NCBI GenBank assembly: GCA_016926695.1
Contig: JAFGOB010000100.1
Coordinates: 1 to 41,589, forward strand
Direction: 5' to 3'
DNA length: 41,589 nt
From: Dehalococcoidales bacterium
GTDB taxonomy: Bacteria; Chloroflexota; Dehalococcoidia; Dehalococcoidales; UBA3254
Positions 16,085-27,953 of this stretch are shown here, in pieces. The first letter of the stretch is position 1. The number at the start of each line of letters is the position of its first letter. Below the pieces are notes generated by a model. It ran no database searches. It saw nothing but the letters and a program-made list of their open reading frames with translations, and was not told the DNA's origin. The translations under genes were made by a program, and so were the position numbers.

Positions 16085-17683
16085 TCAATTGTTCAGGCGG
16101 TACTTCACGGTAAGACTACCCGTGGTGGATGTTACAGAGACAAATAAGGGTAATTCGGTAATATCAGGATCGTATTGCTGGATGTCCAGCCACGGGGGTA
16201 AATCGTGGAACCAGTACTTTTGGTCATCCTCGTTATATGTAGCGAAATCGGATAAGCCCAGTGAATCGTAGAAGGACAGCATAGATTCCGGTATCCCCTC
16301 ACGGGCAGGAACATGACCGATCCAGAGCAGGCTATCTTCTACTCCAATATAGAAAGCCCATGACATTGTTCCGTAGGTAATTTTTATCCAGGCTGTCCCG
16401 GTATCAGGCGCTGACGGAGGAGCGTACCTGGCCGTCATGCCTTCGATCGGAGGTTCGGGTAAAGAGTCATCGCTGAAAGTGATGGTCCTGGTCTGTGATG
16501 ATCCTCCTGATGAGCTTCCCCCGCCGCCGCCTCCGCCGGAGGACCGGGCCATTGTTGTAAAACTCCACTGGTAATTTTCAGCAAGTTGATTTCCGGAGAT
16601 ATCTGCCAGACCCGTTGTCAGTGTCACCACATAGGTTGTATCCCAGTCCAGTAATTCGGCCGGAGAAAAAACGGCTGTGGTATCCCTGTAATTCACCGTA
16701 CCGGCTACGGGGGCAGAGCCTTTGTGGACGTAAAAGGTATCCGTCGAAACGGAACCGGCATCCATAACCTCACTGAATGTGACCGTAATGGCTGTGCCTA
16801 CCGCCATGTCTATGCTGCCATCCAGAGGCGTTACCGAGACTACCGCAGGAGCGGTTATATCCGGTTCAGGAAGCGTCTTGAATTTCCAGATGTATTCATC
16901 GGCCATAGCATTGCCTGACGCATCTTTAACTTCAGTTGTGATCCTGACCGTATAAACGGTCCCATATTCCAGTGGTTCGGCGGGGGTAAAAACGGCTGTG
17001 TTGCCGTTGAACTGTATGGTTCCTTTAATGCCGGATCCCAGTACCATGCTCTCCGGGGTTATGGTTGAAACATCCATTATCTCGGAAAAGGCCGCCTCTA
17101 TGGCAGTCATAATATCCACATCTTCGGCCTCGCTTTGAGGGCTGACCGAGGTTATAGAGGGAGGGGTGACGTCTGACTGTGTTTTTACAGGCTCATTCAG
17201 GGGGGTACTGGTGGTAAACGTCCAAATATAGTCATTTTGCATCGTATTTCCAGCCGGGTCCCTGGCACCACGGTTTACGCGGGCCGAATACGTCTTTCCT
17301 GTCTCAAGCGCGATCGAGGGGGTGAAAACCGCTGTTTTACCTGAATATGTAACCATGCCTGCCAGTTTATTCACTCCCTGCGAGAGTATAAAGACATCAG
17401 TGGTAATACTGGATGGGTCCATTTCCTCACTGAATGTGGCAGAAATAATGCTGTTTACCGGTATATCAACAGCATTATCGGAAGGCGTAATCGAAAGGAT
17501 GCCGGGAGGTTCGGAATCACTGAAAGGTGAATTCGCAACGGTATTCGGCGGTGCTGCGGGTGTTACAGTTGAGGTTGATTGACTGGAGTCATTGCAGCCG
17601 CAGGCTGAAAGTGAGAATAATGTGACTATTGACAAGCAGAAAAAAAGCAGAGTTTTCAGTCGGACCGTTAATTTCGTCTTCAT
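16085..17683 (-). CDS. Lipoprotein with three Big5 Ig-like domains and a poly-glycine linker
   Basis: Start chosen at ATG 17683 (MKTKLTVRLK), because the following hydrophobic segment and the lipobox LSAC make a standard lipoprotein signal; the frame also extends to a TTG at 17725. After a low-complexity Ser/Thr/Pro linker come three Big5 domains (about residues 60-150, 170-270, 275-375), each with SxTPxxxAxDx...F.E.MD..ST and ending W.FTT. A serine/glycine-rich linker (GGGGGGG) then leads to a 130-residue C-terminal domain I do not recognise. The Big5 plus glycine arrangement is shared with the large surface protein at the left end. Role: probably an exposed, membrane-tethered adhesin or stalk. 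Confidence 0.8.
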   Translation of the reverse strand: MKTKLTVRLKTLLFFCLSIVTLFSLSACGCNDSSQSTSTVTPAAPPNTVANSPFSDSEPPGILSITPSDNAVDIPVNSIISATFSEEMDPSSITTDVFILSQGVNKLAGMVTYSGKTAVFTPSIALETGKTYSARVNRGARDPAGNTMQNDYIWTFTTSTPLNEPVKTQSDVTPPSITSVSPQSEAEDVDIMTAIEAAFSEIMDVSTITPESMVLGSGIKGTIQFNGNTAVFTPAEPLEYGTVYTVRITTEVKDASGNAMADEYIWKFKTLPEPDITAPAVVSVTPLDGSIDMAVGTAITVTFSEVMDAGSVSTDTFYVHKGSAPVAGTVNYRDTTAVFSPAELLDWDTTYVVTLTTGLADISGNQLAENYQWSFTTMARSSGGGGGGGSSSGGSSQTRTITFSDDSLPEPPIEGMTARYAPPSAPDTGTAWIKITYGTMSWAFYIGVEDSLLWIGHVPAREGIPESMLSFYDSLGLSDFATYNEDDQKYWFHDLPPWLDIQQYDPDITELPLFVSVTSTTGSLTVKYRLNN

Positions 17684-17924
17684 AGGCAGGTATAAAAATC
17701 CCGAGGTTATTTCACTTGACACCAATCATATATCGTCATTGCTCATTTGTCAATAGCCCTGACGCTCAAAAAGGTCATTATCCGCCCATATTTGAGCTTT
17801 AAGGCCCGGATTATGTAAACAGGGGCCTGTAATTATGGGGCTACCGGATATTACACTCGAAACTCAAAACTCGATGTGATAAAATAGTGCCAAAGTCATT
17901 ATACATAAGAAAGAAGGAGGAGGA

Positions 17925-19421
17925 ATGATGTCCAGATCTTCGATGAAGATAATTCCCGAACCGAATACAGAGGTTAAGGTTTGCAGGGAGTGCGATGTGG
18001 TGGTGGTAGGTGGAGGACCCGGGGGTATAGGCGCTGCCGTAGCTGCTGCCCGCAATGGCGCTGATACCGTATTGATCGAGAGATACGGGTACCTGGGCGG
18101 TATGGGCACCGGGGGTCTGGTTACCATCATTCCCTGTCTTTCGGACTTCGACGGCAATATGCAGATAGGCGGAATCAATCAGGAATGGATTGAAAGGCTT
18201 ACAGCCAGGGGGGCTGAGACTCATCCGCCTGCTGAAATATGGGGCTCGGATGATAAACGGCTGACCAGCTACTGGAATGACCGCTCCTTTTTTTCCGTAC
18301 GCGAAGGAAAGATTGTTTATGCTTCACTGATCGATGCAGAGGTTTCCAAGTGCATCCTCAATGAGATGGTCAAAGAAGCCGGCGCTAATTGCTATCTCGA
18401 TTCCTGGGGTACCATGCCTGTTATGGAGGGCGATAAGGCTACAGGCGTGATATTTGAAAGCAAATCCGGCCGCCAGGCCGTGATGGCCAAAGTAGTGATA
18501 GATTCCACCGGGGACGGTGATCTGCTGCCTTTTACCCCTGCCGGATTTGATACGGATATTGATCCGCGCATCAGGATCGCCAATCTTTCCCTCTGTTTCT
18601 GGGTGGACGGGGTAAACTATATGAAAATGGACGATTTCAGACATGATAATCCCCAGAGGTGGGGGGAGCTTATGCGTGAATTGACGCAGCAGGGCGGACT
18701 GCCGGGATTCTTCCGCAGCAATCTGAAAAACCAGGAAAATATTGTCTGGTTCCATCCCCGCTATGCCTGTACCAGCCAGATAGATGTAGATGAAATAACC
18801 AGAGTGGAGATACTCGGACGCGAGAAAATGCTCTTTACCCACGATTATTTTAAAAAATACATACCGGGTTTTGAAAACAGCTTTATCGTCCTCTCGTCAC
18901 CCCAGCTTGGCACCAGAGGGGCCAGAAGGGTACACGGCGATTATATGATGACTGAAAAAGACCTTCAGAGCGATGAACCCTTCGAGGATACCATCGCTGT
19001 ATTCCCGGACCTGGACAGAGGGGAGGATTCTCTTAAGCATCCTCTTACCTATATTCCCTACCGGTCGCTGCTCCCCACGGGAGTTGAAAATATGCTGGTA
19101 GCCTGTCGTGCTTTCTCTTCGGACCAGGTGGTTAACAACTTCTTTAACCTGATACCCCATTGTGTGGCTTTCGGTGAGGCAGCCGGTACCGCCGCCGCCC
19201 TGTCTTTGAGACAGGGTGTCAGCGTAAGAGAGGTGGAGTTCAATGCTTTGCGCGGGCAGTTGCTGGCACAGGATGTTCCGCTGCCCGGCAACCTGGGAAA
19301 AAACGCCAGGAAAGGTCAGGCTGAGGCTTTTACCTTCCAGGCCCCGGCCTTTGCAGGAAGACCTCCGGCCGGCGCGCCCGGCAGTGCTCCCGGTACAACC
19401 AGTATACACTCATCAGCTTGA
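17925..19421 (+). CDS. FAD-dependent oxidoreductase (FAD_oxidored family)
   Basis: A 498-residue flavoprotein with GAAGGAGGAGG before adjacent ATGs at 17925 and 17928; the second fits the spacing better. The N-terminus has the dinucleotide-binding fold ECDVVVVGGGPGGIGAAVAAARNGADTVLIER followed by GYLGGMGTGG, typical of this family. Further on are a second FAD segment (VVIDSTGDGDLLPF) and a C-terminal FAD contact near VACRAFSSDQ and EAAGTAAALS. It ends in a 30-residue Pro/Ala/Gly-rich tail that is unusual. Such enzymes oxidise varied small molecules; the substrate is unknown. It stands alone and converges on the pyr operon. Confidence 0.8.
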   Translation: MMSRSSMKIIPEPNTEVKVCRECDVVVVGGGPGGIGAAVAAARNGADTVLIERYGYLGGMGTGGLVTIIPCLSDFDGNMQIGGINQEWIERLTARGAETHPPAEIWGSDDKRLTSYWNDRSFFSVREGKIVYASLIDAEVSKCILNEMVKEAGANCYLDSWGTMPVMEGDKATGVIFESKSGRQAVMAKVVIDSTGDGDLLPFTPAGFDTDIDPRIRIANLSLCFWVDGVNYMKMDDFRHDNPQRWGELMRELTQQGGLPGFFRSNLKNQENIVWFHPRYACTSQIDVDEITRVEILGREKMLFTHDYFKKYIPGFENSFIVLSSPQLGTRGARRVHGDYMMTEKDLQSDEPFEDTIAVFPDLDRGEDSLKHPLTYIPYRSLLPTGVENMLVACRAFSSDQVVNNFFNLIPHCVAFGEAAGTAAALSLRQGVSVREVEFNALRGQLLAQDVPLPGNLGKNARKGQAEAFTFQAPAFAGRPPAGAPGSAPGTTSIHSSA

Positions 19422-19517
19422 AGGTAATATTCAGGGGCGGCTTGTGGAGTTATACGGGGTTATATTTGAGCGTGTCATCAGGTATCATGGCAAGACGTGA
19501 CTTGAAGTACCAACCGG

Positions 19518-20291
19518 TTATTTCAGGTCTTCCCAGACTACCTCATCCATGCGGAAGACCGGTCCGTCTTTACAGACCTGCTTCAATCCCCGGGCAGTCA
19601 TGATTGAGCAGGCATAACACATTCCCAGCCCGCAGCCCATCCTGACCTCCAGGGATACCTCCACCGGCAGATGACGCATGGCGTTGAAATAATTATTATA
19701 AATTGCCCGGTACATCGATAGCGGACCGCAAACACAAACACTCTCCGCCTCAGTCATGTGATCCGTTAGCAGGGATGTCACCAGACCTTTAACTCCGTCC
19801 GTTCCATCTTCAGTGGTGATAACCAGTTTCACTCCTTCGGGGATGAACCTTGCCGGAAGAAGCATGGAGGCAGTCGCGGCCCCTTCCAGCAGCATGACCT
19901 GTTTCCCATGGGAAATAGCCGTTTCCGCCAGGAAGCAAAGGGGCGCTATGCCGATTCCTCCCGCAACAAGCAGAATTTTCCGGAGCCCCGTACCGGCTGT
20001 AAATCCGTTTCCAAGCGGTCCCAGTATATCTATGGAACCTCCGCTTTTTAGCCCTGCCAGCCAGGCTGTCCCTTTTCCAACCACTGAAAAAAGGAAGGAG
20101 ACAGCATCGCCTCTGACACGGTGTAGACTGATCGGACGGCGCAGCAGCCGCTCATTATCCTCACCGCAGCTTATCATAACGAACTGCCCGGGGGTTGCGG
20201 AAGCGGCAATTTCCGGCGCTTCCGCGGTAAGCAGGTTTACCAACGGCGTGATTTCTTCATTTGATATAACCCGGGATTTTCCCTGATACAT
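19518..20291 (-). CDS. pyrK: Dihydroorotate dehydrogenase electron-transfer subunit PyrK
   Basis: A 257-residue iron-sulfur flavoprotein that passes electrons from dihydroorotate dehydrogenase (class 1B) to NAD. Visible: the FAD-binding RRPIS (51-55), the NAD-binding LLVAGGIGIAPLCFLAE (about 107-122), and a C-terminal 2Fe-2S site, C220, C225, C228 and C240 in MGCGLGMCYACS...C. It is the last gene of the operon, 44 bp after carB. A catalytic PyrD partner is not in the window. The ribosome site before ATG 20291 is weak. Confidence 0.88.
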   Translation of the reverse strand: MYQGKSRVISNEEITPLVNLLTAEAPEIAASATPGQFVMISCGEDNERLLRRPISLHRVRGDAVSFLFSVVGKGTAWLAGLKSGGSIDILGPLGNGFTAGTGLRKILLVAGGIGIAPLCFLAETAISHGKQVMLLEGAATASMLLPARFIPEGVKLVITTEDGTDGVKGLVTSLLTDHMTEAESVCVCGPLSMYRAIYNNYFNAMRHLPVEVSLEVRMGCGLGMCYACSIMTARGLKQVCKDGPVFRMDEVVWEDLK

Positions 20292-20335
20292 AGCTGATTA
20301 CTGCTAAGTCCCTCCAATGTGTCTTTTACTAGCGA

Positions 20336-23300
20336 CTATTTCCTGACAGGATTATCTGTATTCCTGTAAGCTGGCAGAGGTTGAATGCTGTAGTTCTGGA
20401 CACCGTTAAGAATTGCCTGTACGGCGGCGCCGGCTGTATCAAGGGAAGTAAAACAGGGTATTCTCCTTTCGGCTGCCGTTCGTCGTATCTGGAAACCGTC
20501 CCTCATAGGCACCCTGTCGCCGGTGACGGTATTGATCACGGCGTTAACAGATCCGCTGGTAATAACGTCAACAACATTGGGTTGGCCTTCATTCAGCTTT
20601 TTGGTGGTAATATTTACCATTAAACCGGCAGCTTTTATCATGGTGGCGGTACCCTCGGTGGCATAAAGCCTGTAGCCTATTCCGGACAGCTTCCGGATAA
20701 TAGGCAGGGATTCAGGCTTATCCCTGTCGGCGATACTGAGAAGTATGCCTCCGGAAGGCGGAAGCATAAGGCCGGCCGATATCAGTGTTTTGGCCAGGGC
20801 GGCTTCAAATGTATAATCTATGCCCATGACCTCTCCGGTAGACTTCATTTCAGGTCCCAGATAGGTATCCACACCGGTCAATTTGGACATTGAGAAGACC
20901 GGTGCTTTGATGGCAATCAGTTTTTGCCTGGGCCAGAGCCCGGTAAAATAGCCCTGCTTTTTCAGGCTTTGTCCCAGCATAACCTGTGTAGCGACGTTGA
21001 CCATGGGTACTCCGGTTACCTTGGAAATGAAGGGTACTGTGCGGCTGGCGCGCGAGTTGACCTCAAGTACATATACCGTTGATGATTCTCCGTTTGTTCC
21101 CGGCATAATAATAAACTGGACATTCATCAGCCCGTGGATGTTCAGCCTGCGGCCGATACGTATGGTGTAGTCTATCAGGGTATTGACCTCTGTTTCACTT
21201 AAATTGATGCCCGGATATACAGACATGGCATCTCCGCTGTGGACTCCGGCCCTTTCGATGTGTTCCATAACCCCGGGAATCAGGACATCCTCGCCGTCAC
21301 AGATCGCATCCACCTCACATTCCTTGCCCTCCAGGTATTTGTCGATCAGCACCGGGTGCCTGGTATCCAGCTCAATGGCAATAGTCATATAGCGGGCCAG
21401 CTCGGAGGCATTGTGTACAATCTCCATGGCGCGTCCTCCAAGCACATAGCTGGGACGGACCATGACCGGGTAGCCGATCAGCTTGGCGACGTTAAGGGCT
21501 TCGTCAATGGAAGTTACACCGGAACCGGGCGGCTGGGGTATTCCCATCTTGCTGAGGACGTCTTCAAACAGCCGCCGGTTTTCTGAAAGGTCTATGTTTT
21601 CGGCGCTGGTCCCCAGTATCGGCATGCCGCTTTGAGCCAGGGGTTTTGCCAGGTTGATGGCTGTCTGTCCGCCGAACTGGACGATGGAGGCTGTATTACC
21701 GTGCCGCCCGCCGTTATCGTCATAACCGGTCTCATTTTCGAGGATATCTCTCAGGCTTTCCTCGTCGAGGGCCTCGAAATACAGCCTGTTGCTGGTATCG
21801 AAATCGGTGGATACCGTTTCAGGATTGGAGTTAACCATGATGCTCCTGTAACCCGATTGTCTCAATGCCCAGGATGAGTGAACACTGCAATAATCGAACT
21901 CAATGCCCTGTCCTATACGAATAGGACCGCTGCCGATCACCACCGCTTTGTTGCCCTCAACCGGTTCCGCCTCATTCTCCTCTTCATAGGCGCTGTAAAA
22001 ATAGGGTGTCTCCGCGTCGAACTCGGCAGCGCAGGTATCAACCATTTTATACACCGGGCATATTTTCCACTGGTGCCTGAGAAGCCTGACCTGCTCCGGG
22101 AGCCTGTCCGCCAGTGTGGCGATCTGTGTGTCCGAAAATCCAAGCCGCTTGGCTTTCCTCATCAATTCAGGCGTCAGCGGGTTTGAAAGAAGCGACTTTT
22201 CCATATCTATGATATTCATGAACTTGTTCAGGAACCACATATCGATACTGGTCTGCTTCGCGATCAAATCCATTGGAATACCCCTGCGCAGAGCGGCCAT
22301 GATTGCCCACAGCCGCAGGTCGTTGGGATTAAGAGGTAATGATTTAATATCACCGCTCATCTCCCATTTGGGGTCTTCCCAGAGAAGGGACTTTTTACCG
22401 AACTCGAGAGAGCGGACTGCCTTTTGCAGGGCTGCTTCAAAGCAGCGGTCGATGGCCATTACCTCTCCCGTGGCTTTCATTTGTGTGCCGATAACACGGT
22501 CTCCGGAGGCGAATTTGTCAAAGGGCCAGCGGGGGATTTTCACCACGATATAGTCCAGGGCAGGTTCGAAGGCAGCTATGGTCTTGCCGGTTACCTGGTT
22601 GGGGATTTGGTCCAGCCGTTTACCGGCGGCTATTTTGCCTGCTACCCGGGCGATGGGATAACCGGTTGCCTTGCTTGCCAATGCTGAACTGCGGCTTACG
22701 CGGGGATTTACCTCAATAACATAATAAGGTGTATTGCCATCCCTGTTGGGCGGATCGGGGTGCAGCGCATACTGAACATTGCAGCCTCCTTCAATACCCA
22801 ACGCCCTGATAATATTAAGGCTGGCTGATCGCAGCATCTGGTATTCTTTATTGGTAAGGGTCTGGCTGGGCGCTACCACTATGCTGTCCCCGGTATGGAC
22901 CCCCATCGGATCGATGTTCTCCATATTACAAACGGTGATGCAGTTGTCACTTGCATCCCTCATAACCTCGTACTCCAGTTCCTTCCATCCGGCCACGGAT
23001 TTTTCCAGCAAAACCTGGTGGATCGGGCTGGCGGAAAGGCCGCTATGGCAGATTTCCTCCATTTCTTCACGGGTATTGGCGATACCTCCGCCGGTGCCCC
23101 CCAGGGTATATGAAGGCCGGATAATAAGGGGCAAACCGATACGTCTGGCTGCTTCCCTGGCCTCCTCCATAGTATTGGCTATAGCGCTCTCCAGAACAGG
23201 CTCGCCGATGCGGATCAGCAACTCCTTGAATAAGTCCCTCTCCGAGGCGTTACGAATGGTCTGAATAGGCGTGCCCAGGCACCTTACATTATACCTGTCA

Positions 23301-23617
23301 AGCACTCCGGCATCCGCCAGTTCGACCGCCAGATTCAGTCCTACCTGTCCGCCCAGTGTAGGCAGAATGCCGTCAGGGCGTTCACGTTCAATGATACGGG
23401 TCACGGAATCCAGTGTAAGCGGCTCGATATATATCACGTCGGCTACATCTTCATCGGTCATGATAGTAGCCGGATTGGAGTTTACCAGAACGGAGGTCAC
23501 TCCTTCTTCACGCATGGCCTTGCAGGCCTGAGTGCCGGCATAATCGAACTCGGCGGCTTGCCCGATTATAATCGGACCGGAGCCAATGATAAGGACTTTT
23601 TGAGGTTTATCTGGCAA
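20336..23617 (-). CDS. carB: Carbamoyl-phosphate synthase large subunit
   Basis: A 1093-residue protein, normal for the family. It makes carbamoyl phosphate from bicarbonate, ATP and ammonia channelled from CarA. Two homologous halves are evident: [20 protein letters not shown] at the start and [20 protein letters not shown] near 560, each followed by an ATP-grasp domain ([11 protein letters not shown] in the first; [13 protein letters not shown] in the second) and the [14 protein letters not shown] / [11 protein letters not shown] metal-site segments. The C-terminal MGS-like regulatory domain (about 955-1080) begins near [13 protein letters not shown]. The start is a TTG at 23617 with GGTAGGA upstream. 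It lies 75 bp after carA. Confidence 0.96.
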   Translation of the reverse strand: MPDKPQKVLIIGSGPIIIGQAAEFDYAGTQACKAMREEGVTSVLVNSNPATIMTDEDVADVIYIEPLTLDSVTRIIERERPDGILPTLGGQVGLNLAVELADAGVLDRYNVRCLGTPIQTIRNASERDLFKELLIRIGEPVLESAIANTMEEAREAARRIGLPLIIRPSYTLGGTGGGIANTREEMEEICHSGLSASPIHQVLLEKSVAGWKELEYEVMRDASDNCITVCNMENIDPMGVHTGDSIVVAPSQTLTNKEYQMLRSASLNIIRALGIEGGCNVQYALHPDPPNRDGNTPYYVIEVNPRVSRSSALASKATGYPIARVAGKIAAGKRLDQIPNQVTGKTIAAFEPALDYIVVKIPRWPFDKFASGDRVIGTQMKATGEVMAIDRCFEAALQKAVRSLEFGKKSLLWEDPKWEMSGDIKSLPLNPNDLRLWAIMAALRRGIPMDLIAKQTSIDMWFLNKFMNIIDMEKSLLSNPLTPELMRKAKRLGFSDTQIATLADRLPEQVRLLRHQWKICPVYKMVDTCAAEFDAETPYFYSAYEEENEAEPVEGNKAVVIGSGPIRIGQGIEFDYCSVHSSWALRQSGYRSIMVNSNPETVSTDFDTSNRLYFEALDEESLRDILENETGYDDNGGRHGNTASIVQFGGQTAINLAKPLAQSGMPILGTSAENIDLSENRRLFEDVLSKMGIPQPPGSGVTSIDEALNVAKLIGYPVMVRPSYVLGGRAMEIVHNASELARYMTIAIELDTRHPVLIDKYLEGKECEVDAICDGEDVLIPGVMEHIERAGVHSGDAMSVYPGINLSETEVNTLIDYTIRIGRRLNIHGLMNVQFIIMPGTNGESSTVYVLEVNSRASRTVPFISKVTGVPMVNVATQVMLGQSLKKQGYFTGLWPRQKLIAIKAPVFSMSKLTGVDTYLGPEMKSTGEVMGIDYTFEAALAKTLISAGLMLPPSGGILLSIADRDKPESLPIIRKLSGIGYRLYATEGTATMIKAAGLMVNITTKKLNEGQPNVVDVITSGSVNAVINTVTGDRVPMRDGFQIRRTAAERRIPCFTSLDTAGAAVQAILNGVQNYSIQPLPAYRNTDNPVRK

Positions 23618-23692
23618 GTTTATTCCTACCTTTCATATTTATTACAGGGTTTAACAGTTCGCAGGCGCTTTCATCTTTATACCCGAAGCCCT

Positions 23693-24865
23693 TCATGATT
23701 TACTTTCTTTTATCAGATCAATAAACTTATCGAAAAGGTAGCGACTGTCCCATGGACCGGGAGAGTCCTCGGAATGGTATTGTATCGAAAAGACAGGCAG
23801 ATATTTGTGACGCAAACCTTCCACCGTGCCGTCGTTAAGATTGATATGTGTAATTTCCAGTTCCTTGGGGAGATTATTGGCATCCACGGCATAACCGTGG
23901 TTCTGCGCCGTTATGTGGGCGCGACCTGTAGAAAGTTCCTTTACGGGATGATTTCCGCCGCGGTGTCCGAATTTCAGCTTAAAGGTACTTCCGCCAAAGG
24001 CATGGGCAATAAGCTGGTTGCCAAGGCAAATACCCATAACCGGCTTCTTGCCCGCCAGACCACGAACGGTATCTATAGCATAATCAAGCACAGCCGGGTC
24101 TCCCGGACCGGGGGAAAGAAGAATTCCATCAGGGGCCATGTCCAATACTTGAGGGGCCGTGGTTGTACAAGGTACGACACTGACCGTACAACCACGCCGG
24201 CAAAGCTGGCGCAGGATATTGTATTTCAGACCGCAGTCCAGGCTCACAATGTGGTGTTGGGGCATTCCCTCTTGCGGTGAAGAGATACCGCAGGGATACG
24301 GCGAACCGGGCGCACGTTCATCGCATGGCTTTTTAAAGGAACAGCTACAGCACGGTAATCCCCAGCGGTATGGTTTTTCAGTAGTTACGTCTTTGACAAA
24401 ATCCATTGAACCGTAATCAGGCAGTCCTTTTAATCTTTTAACAGCCTCAGCGGGCGCAAGCGTGGAGGTGATATACCCCATCATCACCCCGTGGTTTCTC
24501 AGCTTTCGGGTAATCGCACGCGTATCCACCCCGTAAATACCGCTGATATTATTTTCAGCCAGGTACTGATGCAGCGTCTTTTCACTCAGGTAATGACTTG
24601 GTTCCAGGCATTCCTCTCTGACGATGAATCCCCTGACCTGTATCCTGTTAGATTCCATATCAAGATTATTTATACCGTAGTTGCCGATTAAAGGGTATGT
24701 CGGAAGGACGATTTGTCCGGCATAGGACGGATCGGTCAGCATCTCCTGGTAGCCGATCATACTGGTGTTAAATACCACCTCGCCGTATGTATCAAGGTCG
24801 GCGCCGAAGGAGAAACCTTCAAAAACAGTGCCATCCTGAAGCGCCAGTATCGCTCTTCTGGTCAT
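23693..24865 (-). CDS. carA: Carbamoyl-phosphate synthase small (glutaminase) subunit
   Basis: A 390-residue protein. The N-terminal CPSase domain begins RAILALQDGTVFEG with the conserved GEVVFNTSMIGYQEMLTDPSYAGQI. The glutaminase domain has the nucleophile C270 in GICLGNQ, and H354 and E356 in IQYHSEDSPGP, where proline of the usual HPE is serine. Between the two domains is an unusual cysteine-rich insert (C172, C173, C175, C181, C192). Its ATG shares one base with the pyrC stop (TAATG), so it is translationally coupled. Confidence 0.95.
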   Translation of the reverse strand: MTRRAILALQDGTVFEGFSFGADLDTYGEVVFNTSMIGYQEMLTDPSYAGQIVLPTYPLIGNYGINNLDMESNRIQVRGFIVREECLEPSHYLSEKTLHQYLAENNISGIYGVDTRAITRKLRNHGVMMGYITSTLAPAEAVKRLKGLPDYGSMDFVKDVTTEKPYRWGLPCCSCSFKKPCDERAPGSPYPCGISSPQEGMPQHHIVSLDCGLKYNILRQLCRRGCTVSVVPCTTTAPQVLDMAPDGILLSPGPGDPAVLDYAIDTVRGLAGKKPVMGICLGNQLIAHAFGGSTFKLKFGHRGGNHPVKELSTGRAHITAQNHGYAVDANNLPKELEITHINLNDGTVEGLRHKYLPVFSIQYHSEDSPGPWDSRYLFDKFIDLIKESKS

Positions 24866-26211
24866 TATATAGTACCTGCCTTTCCGCTGGACATTATCAA
24901 AAACTCATCTTTCAATGAATCGTCGGTGAATATGAGGTTGCCCCGATAAACAGTTGCGAGCACTTTGCCTTTGAGTTTTACACCTTTCAAAGGGGTGTTT
25001 TTACCCTTGGAGACAAACGTTTCGGGATTTACCACCCATTCCCTCTCAGGATCAAAAATCGTCAAGTCCGCGCTGCTGCCGGGTCGCAGCGTTCCCAGGG
25101 GGGCGTGTTTGCTGCCGATGATATTGGCCGGACCGCAGGTCAGCTTCGCTATAAGGAGATTAAGGCTGATAGACCCCTGGTGAACCAGGCTGAGAAGGCT
25201 GCCCAGCGCCGTCTCGAAATTGCTGATGCCGAAGGAAGCGTTATTGAACTCGCATTGCTTGTCTATTTCCCGGTGAGGAGCATGGTCCGTGGCTATAGCG
25301 TCGATTGTCCCGTCATTCAGCCCCTGGATCAAAGCACGGATATCCCGGTCTGTCCTCAGGGGAGGATTTACCTTGGCGCAGGTATTATAACCCATCACCA
25401 AATCTTCTGTCAGAGTAAGGTGATGCGGCGTGACCTCGGCGGTCACATGAATCCCCTTCTTTTTTGCCGTCCTGACCAGTTCCGCGGAACCTGCTGTGCT
25501 GAGATGAGCGATATGCAGTCTGGCGCCGGTCAGTCCAGCCAGAAGAATATCCCTGGCTACAATAATTTCTTCGGCTTCATCCGGTATACCGGCCAGTCCC
25601 AGACGGGTTGAGATGATGCCTTCATTGATCTGCCCTCCTTCACAGAGGTTCTTATCTTCACAGTGTTCAATTAACGGCAGATCAAACGTGCGGCTGTAGT
25701 CCAGGGCCTGACGCATCAGCCGGGTATTCATAACGGAATCGCCGTCATCACTCAAAGCAATTACACCTGATTGGCCAAGCTCACCCATTTCGGATAGCGC
25801 TTCTCCCTTTCGTCCCCTGGTAATGCACCCTATGGGCAGGACGCGGACCGCGCCTGTCTGTGCGGACCTGCGGTGAATATAATCGACTACCGAGATATTA
25901 TCGATAGGGGGTTCGGTGTTCGGCATACAGCAAATAGTGGTAAAACCTCCCCTGGCGGCGGCCAGTGTACCGGTAGCTATGGTTTCTTTTTCTTCAAATC
26001 CCGGTTCCCTCAGATGGCAATGCAGGTCAATAAATCCCGGACAGGCTATTAATCCATCAGCCTTTATTACCGTATAATCTTCAAACGGGGGAAGTTGGTC
26101 GCTTTTTCCTATCCAGCGGACCTTGCCGTCAGCCAGCAACAGGCTTCCGCCATCGTCCCAGTCCTGGGAGGGATCAATAATACGGGCGTCCTGAATTAAA
26201 ACCGGTCTCAT
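24865..26211 (-). CDS. pyrC: Dihydroorotase
   Basis: A 448-residue class I dihydroorotase, closing N-carbamoyl-aspartate to dihydroorotate. Metal-binding motif [10 protein letters not shown] (H64, H66) follows the CPGFID strand; further ligands lie in [17 protein letters not shown] and AIATDHAPH. The C-terminal beta-sandwich closes with [22 protein letters not shown]. The ATG overlaps the pyrB stop by four bases (ATGA), so translation is coupled to pyrB. Confidence 0.95.
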   Translation of the reverse strand: MRPVLIQDARIIDPSQDWDDGGSLLLADGKVRWIGKSDQLPPFEDYTVIKADGLIACPGFIDLHCHLREPGFEEKETIATGTLAAARGGFTTICCMPNTEPPIDNISVVDYIHRRSAQTGAVRVLPIGCITRGRKGEALSEMGELGQSGVIALSDDGDSVMNTRLMRQALDYSRTFDLPLIEHCEDKNLCEGGQINEGIISTRLGLAGIPDEAEEIIVARDILLAGLTGARLHIAHLSTAGSAELVRTAKKKGIHVTAEVTPHHLTLTEDLVMGYNTCAKVNPPLRTDRDIRALIQGLNDGTIDAIATDHAPHREIDKQCEFNNASFGISNFETALGSLLSLVHQGSISLNLLIAKLTCGPANIIGSKHAPLGTLRPGSSADLTIFDPEREWVVNPETFVSKGKNTPLKGVKLKGKVLATVYRGNLIFTDDSLKDEFLIMSSGKAGTI

Positions 26212-27215
26212 GCCTTTTTGCCTCCTGCTACGAGATAGAGTAGGGCCATTCGCACAGCCACACCGTTGGTGACCTGTTCATTAATCACCGATTGAGTGCA
26301 GCGGGCTACGGTTGAGGATATTTCCAATCCTTCATTCATGGGGCCGGGATGCATCACGATGGCATCATCTTTAGCCAGTTTTAATCTTTGAGGATTAAGC
26401 TGGTATAAATTGATATATTCCCGCATGCTGGGCAGAAGTCCGCTTTGCATTCGTTCCAGTTGCAGCCGCAGGACCATAACGACATCCGCTCCCTTCAGAG
26501 CCTTTTCCATGTCCGGTTCGATCTTCACTTCCGGGAAAACCGTCTTGTCAGTATTCATTGCGGCAGGGAGAAGGGTAAAGGGACAGCAGAGTGTGACTTC
26601 TGCCCCCATGACGGTAAGTCCCCAGATATTGGAGCGTGAGACGCGGCTGTGTTTAATATCGCCGGTTATCACCACTTTAAGCCCTTTAAGATTGCCCTTG
26701 TGGGCTTTCATGGTATACATGTCAAGGAGGGCCTGGCTGGGATGAGCATGCCAGCCGTCCCCGGCGTTAATAACGCCGGCTTTCACACAATGTGAGGCTG
26801 TTTCGGGAGCACCCGAATACGGATGCCTCATTATGACAATATCCGCACCCAGAGATTCCAGCGTGAGGAAGGTATCTATCAGCGATTCTCCCTTGGTGAT
26901 ACTGGAGGAGGAGGCTGCAAGGCTTGAAACATCGGCACTGAGGCTTTTAGCAGCCAGTTCGAATGAAAGCCGGGTACGGGTACTGGACTCATAAAATAAT
27001 GTCAATACGGTCTTGCCCCGCAGGGCCGGTACCTTTTTAATCGGACGGGCCAGTACTTCCTTCATGGCGTCCGTGATATTGAGCACCAGTTGTATCTCGT
27101 CAGATGAGAAATCACTTAGATCGAGAACATGATGGTGTTTCCAGGCGGAGGTTGTTACCTCTGCCCTGGAAGTCATCACCAGTGTAGAACCATCTTCTTG
27201 CCAGGATGTGGTCAT
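26208..27215 (-). CDS. pyrB: Aspartate carbamoyltransferase catalytic subunit
   Basis: A 335-residue enzyme joining carbamoyl phosphate and aspartate. Carbamoyl-phosphate motif STRTR is at 78-82, HPSQALLD begins at H158, and HPGPMNEG lies near residue 290. About 25 N-terminal residues precede the usual family start, but the start at 27215 has GGAGG at a good distance. No pyrI regulatory subunit follows. The gene starts three bases after the pyrR stop. Confidence 0.95.
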   Translation of the reverse strand: MTTSWQEDGSTLVMTSRAEVTTSAWKHHHVLDLSDFSSDEIQLVLNITDAMKEVLARPIKKVPALRGKTVLTLFYESSTRTRLSFELAAKSLSADVSSLAASSSSITKGESLIDTFLTLESLGADIVIMRHPYSGAPETASHCVKAGVINAGDGWHAHPSQALLDMYTMKAHKGNLKGLKVVITGDIKHSRVSRSNIWGLTVMGAEVTLCCPFTLLPAAMNTDKTVFPEVKIEPDMEKALKGADVVMVLRLQLERMQSGLLPSMREYINLYQLNPQRLKLAKDDAIVMHPGPMNEGLEISSTVARCTQSVINEQVTNGVAVRMALLYLVAGGKKA

Positions 27216-27218
27216 GTT

Positions 27219-27872
<654 letters not shown>

Positions 27873-27878
27873 TTGAGC

Positions 27879-27907
27879 ATTATACTACCTTGTTTAAAAA
27901 AATACAA
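27879..27907 (-). promoter_or_regulatory. pyr operon promoter
   Basis: On the minus strand a perfect TATAAT -10 (27884-27879) lies 17 bp from TTGTAT (27907-27902), a weak -35. Transcription would start near 27872, giving a leader of about 108 nt before pyrR. Confidence 0.7.
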
Positions 27908-27953
27908 TGGAAAAAAGCCGGATGCGGAAAAAGCTGTAGGACTGAAAATCGAG

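Noticed and set aside
17925..19421. PyrD partner for PyrK
   Set aside because: It is a two-dinucleotide-type FAD oxidoreductase with GGGPGG, not a TIM-barrel dihydroorotate dehydrogenase, and lies on the opposite strand.
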